A DNA stretch of 64,000 nt from Moraxella macacae 0408225 (GTDB lineage: Bacteria > Pseudomonadota > Gammaproteobacteria > Pseudomonadales > Moraxellaceae), in the NCBI RefSeq assembly GCF_000320365.1, contig NZ_ANIN01000002.1, forward strand, positions 558,001-622,000, given 5' to 3'. Numbering within the stretch: position 1 is the stretch's first letter; each line of letters opens with the position of its first letter. This document shows positions 55,799 through 64,000 of this stretch, piece after piece. Position numbers and translations under genes: made by a program. A model generated the notes under the pieces. It was not told where the DNA came from and searched no databases. It saw nothing but the letters and a program-made list of their open reading frames with translations.

Positions 55799-57307
55799 TT
55801 ATTTTGCCTGTTGATAAGCTTTATCGGCTTTTGCAAAACACGCTTCAACCGCTGCACTGTTTTTGGTAAATAATGACACAACATAAATTGCCAACATTGC
55901 CAAAATAAAGCCCGGTATCATCTCATACAACTCACTGCCTGTTAAAGGTTTCCACACAACCACAGTTAACGCCCCAACAATCATGCCAGCCAATGCCCCT
56001 TGTGCGGTCGTTTTTTGCCAAAACAATGACAACAATACCACAGGCCCAAACGATGCACCAAAACCCGCCCATGCATTTGACACAAGCCCCAGTACTTTAC
56101 TGTTAGGATTATAAGCAATGACAATTGCAATGATCGCAATGAATAACACCATACAACGCCCAACCCACACAAGTTCTTTTTGATTGGCATTTGGACGGAT
56201 AAAACCTTTGTACAGATCTTCTGTGATCGCACTGGAACACACCAATAATTGACAACTTAATGTACTCATAGTCGCCGCCAAAATTGCTGACAACACCACA
56301 CCAGCAACCCAAGGATTAAACAACAGTTTTGACAACTCGATAAAAATTCGTTCACTGTCTATTCTGCCTGTCTTATCCGCCATGGTCGCGATCAATTCAG
56401 GGTGCGTGGTAAAATAAGCCAAACCAAAATAACCCACCGCCACTGCACCACCTAAGCATAATACCATCCAAGTCATGCCAATTCTGCGCGCAGTGTTGAG
56501 TGATTTTACACTTTGAGCAGCCATAAAACGTGCCAAAATATGCGGTTGTCCAAAATAACCAAGCCCCCACGCCGCCGCCGAAACAATCCCAACCAAACTT
56601 GTGCCAAACACCAAACTGTCGTATTCAATGCCCTTCGTTTGACTGGCCATTGCCAATGCAGCATGAATTTCAGTCATACCACCCAAATTCAAATACACCA
56701 TCACCGGAGCAAAAATTAACGCAAAAATCATCAAACTTGCCTGAATGGTATCTGTCCAACTTACCGCCAAAAAACCGCCGATAAAAGTATAAACAATCGT
56801 CGCTCCTGCACCAAGCCACAACGCCGTAACATAATCCAACTCAAACAAACTTTCAAACAGTCTTGCCCCTGCAACCACGCCCGCTGCACAATAAATGGTA
56901 AAGAAAAACAAAATAATACCAGCGGTGGCAATTTTCATTAGGCGATTATTTGCACCAAATCGGTGAAAAAAATATTCAGGCAACGTCAAGGCATTGGCAT
57001 TAAACTCGGTAAACACACGCAACCGCCCTGCAACCAACAGCCAGTTAAAATACGCCCCAATGACAAGCCCTATTGCAATCCACGACTGGCTTAAACCACT
57101 TAGGTAAATTGCACTTGGCAAGCCCATTAACAGCCAACCTGACATGTCCGATGCCCCGGCTGACATTGCTGTTACAAAACTGCCTAAACTGCGACCACCC
57201 AAAATATAATCATCAAAATTGCGCGTTGCAAAATACGCCATAAAACCAATGCCAAGCACCACCACCAAATACAATGCAAAGGTTATATACACCGGATTAC
57301 TAAACAT
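55799..57307 (-). CDS. putP: Sodium/proline symporter
   Basis: Imports proline with sodium. 502 residues and about 13 membrane spans. Family motifs are GGRSLGSFVTAMSAGASDMSGWLLMGLPS, with the sodium-site aspartate region, and YTFIGGFLAVSWTD, FGQPHILARFMA. AAGGA lies before the ATG at 57307; an in-frame upstream ATG would add 11 residues before that site. Its stop overlaps the lpxK start region, so lpxK is probably translated from the same message. Confidence 0.94.
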   Translation of the reverse strand: MFSNPVYITFALYLVVVLGIGFMAYFATRNFDDYILGGRSLGSFVTAMSAGASDMSGWLLMGLPSAIYLSGLSQSWIAIGLVIGAYFNWLLVAGRLRVFTEFNANALTLPEYFFHRFGANNRLMKIATAGIILFFFTIYCAAGVVAGARLFESLFELDYVTALWLGAGATIVYTFIGGFLAVSWTDTIQASLMIFALIFAPVMVYLNLGGMTEIHAALAMASQTKGIEYDSLVFGTSLVGIVSAAAWGLGYFGQPHILARFMAAQSVKSLNTARRIGMTWMVLCLGGAVAVGYFGLAYFTTHPELIATMADKTGRIDSERIFIELSKLLFNPWVAGVVLSAILAATMSTLSCQLLVCSSAITEDLYKGFIRPNANQKELVWVGRCMVLFIAIIAIVIAYNPNSKVLGLVSNAWAGFGASFGPVVLLSLFWQKTTAQGALAGMIVGALTVVVWKPLTGSELYEMIPGFILAMLAIYVVSLFTKNSAAVEACFAKADKAYQQAK

Positions 57308-57551
57308 ATGTTTATCCTTAAATCTGCCCTTAGCAAACAATCACACCCATTGATAAAACCAACCGTCATAAACCAATCAACCAGGTTAATTTTATACATT
57401 TGTTTGCCAATCGTCCACTCAAAATAAAATTGCTAGATTAATCTTAAATCTAGCAACAAAATCTATCAATTTATTTTAACATTTTTTTGCACAAACTGAC
57501 AACAAGCATAGCCTGTGCTTAAACCAAGTTTTTTAAGCCTAAGTTTTTAAG

Positions 57552-58598
57552 CTAAGATCGAAATAACGAACGGCCAGCCACTTGTAACGCCAATTGGTAT
57601 AACAATTCCCACGCAGGCTGTTCAATCAAACCTTTTACCGCCTGATCACAACGATAAGCCAATTCCGTCCATTGGCTAAAATTTTGTTCGTGGTGTAAAT
57701 GCCGATTTAACGCATTTTGATACAGCCCTTGTTTGCTTTGCCAAATACCCAATTCAGCAAAACTTTGCCCACAAGCCAATGCCTGCAATATACGTATGTC
57801 TTTGGCAATCACCCAAAGCACAAGGGTTTCAGGTTCTTGGACATATTTTAAATGTTGTAAAATTTCCACCACTTTTGCCACATCACCTATCAACATCGCA
57901 TCAGACAAATCAAATGTTGTAAAATGCGACTGACTAACAAGCCCATCTTGCAATTGCAATTCGTCCACCATTGTGAAGTTTTGCTGCAAAGCGGGGTTAT
58001 ATAAATAAGACAAGCGCCACAACGTTTGATAAGCACTTAATAAGTTGTGTTTGGTGTGAATCATCAACTGTTGCCATGCATTGGGTGTCAACTCAATACC
58101 AAGGCTTTTAGCCTTAGCTTTTAGCACATCATGACGCTGGCGTTCTTGATACAATTGACAATCTACCACCATGCCATGTTTTTCATATAATTGAAAAAAC
58201 ACGCTTTTTTGGCTTTTTTTGTCAAATTTATCCATCAAAACAATCAAACAATTTGCCTCATTTTGATCTTGCTTGGCATCGATTTGATTGGTTTGGCTAA
58301 AAATTTTAAGCTCGGTTAAAACCTCTTTATCAGGCTTATGGTTGCCTTTAGCAATCACAACTTTTTTATCATCAAACAATGATAAACTATTAAGTTCTGC
58401 TAAAATATCCTGCCAAGATTTTGCACTGACAATATCCATGTGTTGCATGCTCATATTCGCCGATTTCCAGTGCACCTGCCATATTTCAATCAACCATTGT
58501 GATAACAAAGGCTCATCGCCGTGCAATAGCCACAAACCTGTCATGGGCGTTTTGGCGTTTTGGGCTTGGGTATAGGCTTGCAAAAAAGTTTGTTGCAT
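57552..58598 (-). CDS. holA: DNA polymerase III subunit delta
   Basis: Clamp-loader wrench that opens the sliding clamp. 348 residues, a standard length, with the N-terminal GLWLLHGDEPLLSQW segment, FDDKKVVIAKGN, the SAYQTLWRLSYLY region and a C-terminal collar domain. It is 62 bp after lptE on the same strand, the usual lptE-holA order. leuS, normally before lptE, is not here. Confidence 0.93.
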   Translation of the reverse strand: MQQTFLQAYTQAQNAKTPMTGLWLLHGDEPLLSQWLIEIWQVHWKSANMSMQHMDIVSAKSWQDILAELNSLSLFDDKKVVIAKGNHKPDKEVLTELKIFSQTNQIDAKQDQNEANCLIVLMDKFDKKSQKSVFFQLYEKHGMVVDCQLYQERQRHDVLKAKAKSLGIELTPNAWQQLMIHTKHNLLSAYQTLWRLSYLYNPALQQNFTMVDELQLQDGLVSQSHFTTFDLSDAMLIGDVAKVVEILQHLKYVQEPETLVLWVIAKDIRILQALACGQSFAELGIWQSKQGLYQNALNRHLHHEQNFSQWTELAYRCDQAVKGLIEQPAWELLYQLALQVAGRSLFRS

Positions 58599-58660
58599 AA
58601 ATTAAACAGCCAAATAAACAATAAAAAATAAACAATAAAAGACATCATGTAAAATCTTAC

Positions 58661-59206
58661 CTAGGATGCTTTTGGCAAAGTCAATGCCACATATTGATCC
58701 GCAATCCGTTCAGCAAGTGCATCATACAGCCAGTTTTGGATTTTTTCAGCTTGGGTGTTCTCGGTATTTACATTGGCTTGATCGTATTGATAACTGTGTT
58801 GCACTTGAATGGTGTTGGTTTTACTAACAATTTTATCATGCTGTTGTGTATAATAAGTTACATCTGCTGACATGACCATACGAACTTCAGTCAACACGCC
58901 GCGCAATTGAAAATTTTGTAACCGAATATTTTGCACCAAAATGCTGGGTTTTTGAACACCAGATTTGCTGTCAAGTGCAGATTCAGTGTCAACCGTTACC
59001 GCCAATAGGCTAAATTTGTCTTTTAGTGCGTTTTTTAACGATACATCTGCCAAATTATCACCAAAAATCAGCGATGTGGATGGAATTGACAGCGACAAAG
59101 GCGATGTATAACCACGCAAATGAAAGCCACAAGCCGTTACTTGTAGCACCAAAACCGCCACAATACAGCTTCGACAAAAAATTTGTATTGCTTGTTTAAG
59201 TTGCAT
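58661..59206 (-). CDS. lptE: LPS-assembly lipoprotein LptE
   Basis: Plugs the LptD barrel. 181 residues: a signal peptide with lipobox VTAC (Cys at about residue 26) followed at once by GFHLRGY, the LptE hallmark. The remainder is beta-rich and variable. Together with lptD at 19.5 kb it makes the outer-membrane LPS translocon. It is followed by holA. Confidence 0.92.
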   Translation of the reverse strand: MQLKQAIQIFCRSCIVAVLVLQVTACGFHLRGYTSPLSLSIPSTSLIFGDNLADVSLKNALKDKFSLLAVTVDTESALDSKSGVQKPSILVQNIRLQNFQLRGVLTEVRMVMSADVTYYTQQHDKIVSKTNTIQVQHSYQYDQANVNTENTQAEKIQNWLYDALAERIADQYVALTLPKAS

Positions 59207-59280
59207 ATCGTACCTGGTTTTAATCTAATTAAAAATAAATTAGTTAAAAAGATTGGTTAATAAAAAGATTGGTTAAAAAT

Positions 59281-59334
59281 ATTAACTTATTAAAAAATAT
59301 TAACTTATTAAAAAATATTAACTTATTAAAAAAT
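59281..59334. repeat. 18-bp tandem repeat, three copies
   Basis: ATTAACTTATTAAAAAAT three times, then a diverged copy that reads into the last codons of the small membrane protein. GATTGGTTAA is also duplicated just left (59251-59274). Confidence 0.92.
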
Positions 59335-59335
59335 A

Positions 59336-59683
59336 TTAGTTAAAAAACATATTCACGCCGTATCGAATCCCAAACCCAAGCCAATACAGCACATTGGCAA
59401 TTACAAACATCGCAACCACCGTTGCCACATTTCGCACGCCAGTGGGAGGATTTGAACCCTCAACAGGATTAGGGCTTGTATTGGCAATGGCTTGATGTTC
59501 CAGTTTGATGTACGCCAAACGAAGTACAACATGAGCAATGACAAATACCGCGATCACCACCCAATGCACAAACAACGCCCCTGCACCAAAATTTAACAAC
59601 AATGCAAGATTGGTTAGCCAATTGATCATCTTACCTTTGTCGGTTTTACCAACATCAGGGCGGTTTTGGAGCATGGGATTCAT
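59336..59683 (-). CDS. Small membrane protein, unknown function
   Basis: 115 residues not recognised. Two adjacent spans lie at about 20-60 (WLTNLALLLNFGAGALFVHW, then VIAVFVIAHVVLRLAY). A polar loop with EGSNPPTG follows, then a last span at 82-105. AAGG precedes the start. Its 3' end runs into an 18-bp repeat array. Confidence 0.75.
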   Translation of the reverse strand: MNPMLQNRPDVGKTDKGKMINWLTNLALLLNFGAGALFVHWVVIAVFVIAHVVLRLAYIKLEHQAIANTSPNPVEGSNPPTGVRNVATVVAMFVIANVLYWLGFGIRYGVNMFFN

Positions 59684-59775
59684 AAAAATAGCCTTAATTA
59701 ATTCTTAAGTATTTTTGATTAACTTAAGCATTTTTGATTAACTAAATTTTTTGATCGGTTGAATTTTTTGATTGG

Positions 59776-60162
59776 TTAAATTTCGGTAATTGCCAAAATA
59801 TCCTTGAACAATTGTGTTTGTTCTGCACTTGGCGTGGCCGTTTGGATTGACATCAGTTGCCCCATATCGCCCTCCACACGGATTTTCCCCTCCATAAAGG
59901 CCTGCATGGCATAGCCCATATCCCGCTCCAAAAACACTTTTCTCAAGGTTTCATCATCAAGGCTTAACGTGGTTAACGCCCCATCTTTTGCACCTTGGTG
60001 GATAACACCATCATAAAACGATGCACTGACATTGCCGTCTGCACCTGTAACATTTAAGTTAATTGACAGATTTTTGATGACGGGCGGTAACTTTAAATCG
60101 CCTGCTTTTGTGGTTAAATCGTTCACTTGTGTAAACCAATCTTGCGTTAAAAATTTTGCCAT
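59776..60162 (-). CDS. SCP2 sterol-binding-domain protein
   Basis: 128 residues. The C-terminal half, with LRKVFLERDMGYAMQAFMEGKIRVEGDMGQLM, fits the SCP2 lipid-binding fold in small bacterial proteins of unknown ligand. It is preceded by AAAGGATC. No lipid metabolism genes are adjacent. Confidence 0.8.
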   Translation of the reverse strand: MAKFLTQDWFTQVNDLTTKAGDLKLPPVIKNLSINLNVTGADGNVSASFYDGVIHQGAKDGALTTLSLDDETLRKVFLERDMGYAMQAFMEGKIRVEGDMGQLMSIQTATPSAEQTQLFKDILAITEI

Positions 60163-60344
60163 AATATAGATCCTTTTAAAAAATAATTAAAGTATTGTTA
60201 AAAACAATAGCTGTTTAATGAGGCAGTTTTATAAAATTTAAAGGTAAAAAACAATTTTATGTTAAATTTTATATTTTGTTAAATGTTGTATTTTGTCAAT
60301 GATGCTAACCATCACTGAATTGTTAACCACTCGTTTTAACACAA

Positions 60345-61022
60345 TCATTGTACCCATTCGCCACTTTTTAGTTCAAGCTGTTTATCAGCAAGACTTGCAA
60401 GCTGTCTGTCGTGCGTAACCATTAATAAAGCTGTGCTAAAATCTCGTTGTAGTTCGGTTAAAATTTCAAATACCGATTGGGCGTTGGCATGGTCTAAATT
60501 GCCCGTCGGCTCGTCTGCCAAAATCAACGCAGGCTTGGTAACCAATGCCCGTGCAATTGCCACGCGCTGCCGTTCACCGCCTGACAACTCGCTTGGTCGG
60601 TGCTCTAAACGATGGGATAACCCAACTTTATTTAACAGATCAACTGCAGAAGCCCTAGCTTTAGCAATCGGTATATCATTTCGCATTAACAAGGGCATGG
60701 CAACATTTTCAATTGCACTAAATTCTGCCAATAAATGGTGAAATTGATACACAAAACCCAAATGTTGATTGCGCAATTGTCCGCGTTTGGTTTCGTTAAG
60801 CGTGTTAATCAATTGCCCTTGTAGCCAAACTTCACCTGTGGTAGGTATATCCAATCCGCCCAAAATATGCAATAGCGTACTTTTGCCAGAACCACTTGTG
60901 CCAACAATTGCAATTTTTTCACCTGCATTTACCGAAATATCAAGGCCATTTAACACCGTGGTGGTGCTTTTACCGTCCTGATAAACCTTGGTAATGCTCT
61001 TAGCTTTTAAAATATTTGTCAT
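60345..61022 (-). CDS. lolD: Lipoprotein-releasing ABC transporter ATP-binding subunit
   Basis: Powers release of outer-membrane lipoproteins from the inner membrane to LolA. 225 residues with Walker A GTSGSGKSTLLH, the LolD-type QFHHLLAEFSA at the Q-loop, signature LSGGERQRVAIARAL and Walker B LILADEPTGNLD. lolC/lolE are not adjacent in the window, so the partner genes must lie elsewhere. It is 23 bp after ychF. Confidence 0.9.
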   Translation of the reverse strand: MTNILKAKSITKVYQDGKSTTTVLNGLDISVNAGEKIAIVGTSGSGKSTLLHILGGLDIPTTGEVWLQGQLINTLNETKRGQLRNQHLGFVYQFHHLLAEFSAIENVAMPLLMRNDIPIAKARASAVDLLNKVGLSHRLEHRPSELSGGERQRVAIARALVTKPALILADEPTGNLDHANAQSVFEILTELQRDFSTALLMVTHDRQLASLADKQLELKSGEWVQ

Positions 61023-61045
61023 GTCAATCAGTCATATCAATCAAA

Positions 61046-62137
61046 CTACACATTAAACCTAAAATGCATGACATCACCATCTTGCACAATGTAAGTTTTG
61101 CCCTCTAAGCGAGATTTACCTGCTGTGGCGGCGCCTTTTTCACCTTGATAAGCAATAAAATCATCAAAAGCAATGACTTCAGCGCGGATAAAACCGCGTT
61201 CAAAATCACTGTGAATCACGCCTGCTGCTTGCGGTGCAGTCGCCCCAACAGGCACAGTCCACGCACGCACTTCTTTAACACCTGCGGTAAAATAAGTTTG
61301 CATGTTTAAAAGTTCATAACCTGCACGAATCACGCGATCAAGCCCTGCTTCTTTCATACCCATGCCCTCTAAAAACTCCGCCTTTTCTTCGTCATCAAGT
61401 TCAGCGATCTCAGCTTCAATTTGATTGCACAAGGGCACAACAATAGCATTGTCATTATTGGCAAAATCACGCACAGCATCAAGATAAGGATTGTCATCAA
61501 AACCATCTTCGGCCACATTGGCAATATACATCACAGGTTTTAGCGTGATAAGCCCATAACTTTTAATACATTTTTTCTCATCATCGTCCAAATTTGCCAT
61601 GCGTGCAGGTTTGCCCTCGGCTAAAAACGGCTCGATTTTGTTAAACACATCAAGCATAGCCTTGGCATCTTTATCACCCCCTTTGGCTTTTTTACTCACA
61701 TTGACAATTGCACGATTTACCGCTTCTAAATCTGCCAATGCAAGCTCTGTGTTAATGGTTTCAATATCAGACAAAGGGTTGACACGACCATCTACATGAA
61801 TGACATTGTCATCATCAAAACAACGCACCACATGAGCAATGGCATCGGTTTCACGAATGTTAGCCAAAAACTGGTTACCCATGCCCTCGCCCTTGCTCGC
61901 CCCTGCCACAAGCCCTGCAATATCCACAAATTCCATCGTGGTTGGCAAAACGCGTTCAGGTTTTACAATCTTAGCAAGTTGTTTTAAACGCGGATCTGGC
62001 ACGGGCACGATGCCTGTATTTGGATCTTTGGTGCAAAACGGAAAATTTTCAGCAGCAATGCCTGCTTTGGTGAGTGCATTAAAAAGCGTCGACTTACCAA
62101 CATTTGGCAAGCCGACAATACCACAATTAAAACCCAT
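61046..62137 (-). CDS. ychF: Redox-regulated ATPase YchF
   Basis: Obg-family P-loop protein that prefers ATP and binds ribosomes. 363 residues with [19 protein letters not shown], the family-specific [32 protein letters not shown] and a C-terminal TGS-like domain with [11 protein letters not shown] and [16 protein letters not shown] lies before the start. Confidence 0.96.
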   Translation of the reverse strand: MGFNCGIVGLPNVGKSTLFNALTKAGIAAENFPFCTKDPNTGIVPVPDPRLKQLAKIVKPERVLPTTMEFVDIAGLVAGASKGEGMGNQFLANIRETDAIAHVVRCFDDDNVIHVDGRVNPLSDIETINTELALADLEAVNRAIVNVSKKAKGGDKDAKAMLDVFNKIEPFLAEGKPARMANLDDDEKKCIKSYGLITLKPVMYIANVAEDGFDDNPYLDAVRDFANNDNAIVVPLCNQIEAEIAELDDEEKAEFLEGMGMKEAGLDRVIRAGYELLNMQTYFTAGVKEVRAWTVPVGATAPQAAGVIHSDFERGFIRAEVIAFDDFIAYQGEKGAATAGKSRLEGKTYIVQDGDVMHFRFNV

Positions 62138-62309
62138 AAGGCGTTTTCCTTAAAAACAGAAAAATAAATGGCGTTTATTATAGCAAATTCTGTTGCTTTT
62201 GACACCAAAACAATTTGAAAAAAACACAAAAATAGTGAATAATGATGCCAATGATACCAAAAATAATACCAAATACCGATGACAACCGTACAAGCACAAG
62301 GAGATTTAT

Positions 62310-63170
62310 ATGGGTATTTTTGTCAATCCATTTACCGATTTTGGGTTTAAAAAACTGTTTGGTACAGAACCTAATAAATTTTTACTACAACATTTTTTAA
62401 ACGAACTGCTATATGCTGAACAAGGGCAGATTGTAGACATTCAATACCTAAACAACGAACATCTGGGGCATAGCGTATTGGATCGAAAAGCCATTTTTGA
62501 CTTATATTGCACCAATGAGCGCGGTGAAAAATTTATTGTAGAGTTGCAAAAAACCAAACAAAAATTTTTTAAAGACCGTTCGCTTTACTATGCAACCTTT
62601 CCCATTCGCGAACAAGCCAAGCGTGGCGACAATTGGAATTTTGAGTTGGCCGCGGTTTATACCATAGCAATTTTAGATTTTGTCTTTGATGAGGACAAAC
62701 ACAGCGAAAAATACCGCTACGATGTCAAATTAACCGAACTACAAACGGGCGATATTTTTTATGACAAACTCACCTTTATTTATTTATCCATGCCAAAATT
62801 TAACAAACAATTGCACGAATTAGACACAAATTTTGACAAATGGTTGTATGCGTTTAAGCATCTGTCTGAGCTTGACAGCATTCCTGGTGAATTGGATTTA
62901 CAAGTTTACCGCGACTTTTTTGAAAAAGCCAAAATTGCCAATTTTAGTCCAAAAGAAATTGCTCAATATGAAGACAGTTTAAAATATTACCGCGACTTAA
63001 AAAATTCACTAGACACAGCAAAAGAAGAGGGGCGATTGGAGGGAATATTAGAAGGACAATTGGCAGAAAAAATAGCGGTTGCCAAAAACTTAAAATCTCT
63101 AGGCGTTACCAACAAACTGATTCAACAAGCAACAAATCTATCCCTTGATGAAATCAATCAACTTTCATAA
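62310..63170 (+). CDS. Rpn/PD-(D/E)XK nuclease family (transposase-like) protein
   Basis: 286 residues. NPFTDFGFKKLFG at the N-terminus, then DRKAIFDLYCTNERGEKFIVELQKTKQ supply the D...E-x-Q/K nuclease core (about residues 55-85). DRSLYYATFPIREQAKRG follows. The C-terminus is helical with a short EGRLEGILEGQ run, like Rpn proteins that promote RecA-independent recombination. AAGGAG precedes the start. It is not flanked by inverted repeats, so it is not called a mobile element. Confidence 0.88.
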   Translation: MGIFVNPFTDFGFKKLFGTEPNKFLLQHFLNELLYAEQGQIVDIQYLNNEHLGHSVLDRKAIFDLYCTNERGEKFIVELQKTKQKFFKDRSLYYATFPIREQAKRGDNWNFELAAVYTIAILDFVFDEDKHSEKYRYDVKLTELQTGDIFYDKLTFIYLSMPKFNKQLHELDTNFDKWLYAFKHLSELDSIPGELDLQVYRDFFEKAKIANFSPKEIAQYEDSLKYYRDLKNSLDTAKEEGRLEGILEGQLAEKIAVAKNLKSLGVTNKLIQQATNLSLDEINQLS

Positions 63171-63273
63171 CAACTCACAACAGACATAACAGATCACAAC
63201 AGACAAGCTACAACACCATAAACATGCTATAATAGCCAAAATCAGCATTAAATTTTAAAACATAGGAATAATT

Positions 63274-64000
63274 ATGGCAAGCCCTCGTTTTTTGCATCAT
63301 CAACCAAAAAAGCGTTTTGGACAAAATTTTTTACACGATCAATCCGTCATTAGCCAAATTATTGACCGCATTCATTGTCAAAAAGATGATCTTATGCTAG
63401 AAATTGGCCCAGGTTTGGGTGCAATTACCGAACCTCTGTTGACTCAAGTAGAAAAACTAACCGTGATCGAGATCGATACCGATTTGGCGGACAATCTACG
63501 CATTCAGATTGGCGCAAACAGCAACAACAATCTGACAATTATTAAAGCCAATGCAATGGAGGTGGATTATCGCCAGTTATTTGCCACAATTGCAGGTTCC
63601 GCTGACAAAAAAATGCGCATTGTCGGTAATTTGCCTTACAACATTTCAACCCCTTTGTTGTTTCATTTGCTAACTTTTTCTGATGTCATACAAGACATGC
63701 ACTTTATGCTACAAAAAGAAGTGGTGGATAGAATCACCGCCCAGGTGAACTGTCGCGAATATGGACGCTTGTCGGTGATGATGCAATATTTTTGCCAAAC
63801 CGATTATTTATTAACCGTGCCAAACGGAGCGTTTCACCCTGCTCCAAAAGTTACCAGTGCTGTGTTTCGTTTAACCCCTTATCAACAAAAGCCAATCACA
63901 GCCAATGATGAAAAATTGTTTGCTCTTGTGGTAAGAGAAGCCTTTAATCACCGGCGCAAAACCCTAAGAGCAATTTTCAAAAAACACGCATTATTGCCAC
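63274..64000 (+). CDS. rsmA: 16S rRNA (adenine(1518/1519)-N6)-dimethyltransferase, 3'-truncated by the window
   Basis: Dimethylates two adenines near the 3' end of 16S rRNA during 30S maturation. The visible 242 residues carry [11 protein letters not shown], the AdoMet motif [12 protein letters not shown], and the target-base motif NLPYNIS. AGGAAT lies before the ATG. The frame is open to the last base, so the C-terminal end lies outside. It is usually near surA-pdxA; here surA is 44 kb away. Confidence 0.95.
   Translation, partial: MASPRFLHHQPKKRFGQNFLHDQSVISQIIDRIHCQKDDLMLEIGPGLGAITEPLLTQVEKLTVIEIDTDLADNLRIQIGANSNNNLTIIKANAMEVDYRQLFATIAGSADKKMRIVGNLPYNISTPLLFHLLTFSDVIQDMHFMLQKEVVDRITAQVNCREYGRLSVMMQYFCQTDYLLTVPNGAFHPAPKVTSAVFRLTPYQQKPITANDEKLFALVVREAFNHRRKTLRAIFKKHALLP

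Noticed and set aside
62310-63170. Treating the Rpn-family gene as an active transposon
   Set aside because: No terminal inverted repeats or target-site duplication found on either side.

Overview
This 64 kb window is chromosomal DNA from an AT-rich gammaproteobacterium. It most likely belongs to the Moraxellaceae, in or near Moraxella. Pointers are the low GC and the gene neighbourhoods: rpiA divergent from ilvA, surA-lptD divergent from amgK-murU, rhodanese-grxC-secB, ccoS followed by a SafE-type protein, and a long-form GAPDH. The identification comes from protein family resemblance only; no search was run. Almost all of the window is core metabolism and envelope biogenesis. I see no rRNA, tRNA, CRISPR array, insertion sequence or prophage. 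The right end cuts rsmA.

Layout. 0-8 kb: a DUF2628-like membrane protein, nrdA with two candidate NrdR boxes, dusB, htpG, ilvE. 8-15.6 kb: glnE, a DUF1345 protein, rpiA/ilvA, a T4 endonuclease V (DenV) homologue, a TetR regulator. 15.6-24.3 kb: a metallophosphoesterase, slyX, pgeF (yfiH), surA, lptD, and the amgK-murU peptidoglycan recycling pair. 24.4-33.2 kb: long-form GAPDH, aphA, a membrane/helical protein under a 15-bp repeat array, a Nudix-ThiE fusion, a small hemP gene behind a Fur-type promoter, orn, rsgA, rhodanese-grxC-secB. 33.2-41.8 kb: lysS, a cytosine methyltransferase fused to an HpaII-type endonuclease domain, prfA, pnuC with an overlapping nicotinamide riboside kinase gene, a rhodanese fold without its cysteine, ccoS, a His-tailed SafE protein, a tautomerase-family protein and a small Cys-rich protein. 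41.8-49.3 kb: mfd, then a TonB-dependent receptor followed by a two-domain HmuY-like lipoprotein behind a second Fur-type promoter. 49.4-64 kb: an Epd-like dehydrogenase, adk, a PspC protein, proA, threonine aldolase, putP-lpxK, lptE-holA, small unknowns, an SCP2 protein, lolD, ychF, an Rpn-family nuclease and rsmA (partial).

How genes work together. The envelope theme is strong: LPS transport and assembly (lptD, lptE, lpxK), outer-membrane protein and lipoprotein traffic (surA, secB, lolD) and cell-wall recycling (amgK, murU). Iron/heme acquisition is represented by hemP and the receptor/HmuY pair. Both have the same arrangement: a -35 hexamer, a 17-bp spacer and a GATAAT -10 lying inside a Fur box. 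NAD salvage is represented by pnuC and the kinase.

Two genome-scale signals stand out. Many intergenic spaces carry short perfect tandem duplications (units of about 8-21 bp, 2-9 copies), some also inside genes. The word TTGCCAA/TTGGCAA is far more frequent than base composition predicts, in both genes and spacers.
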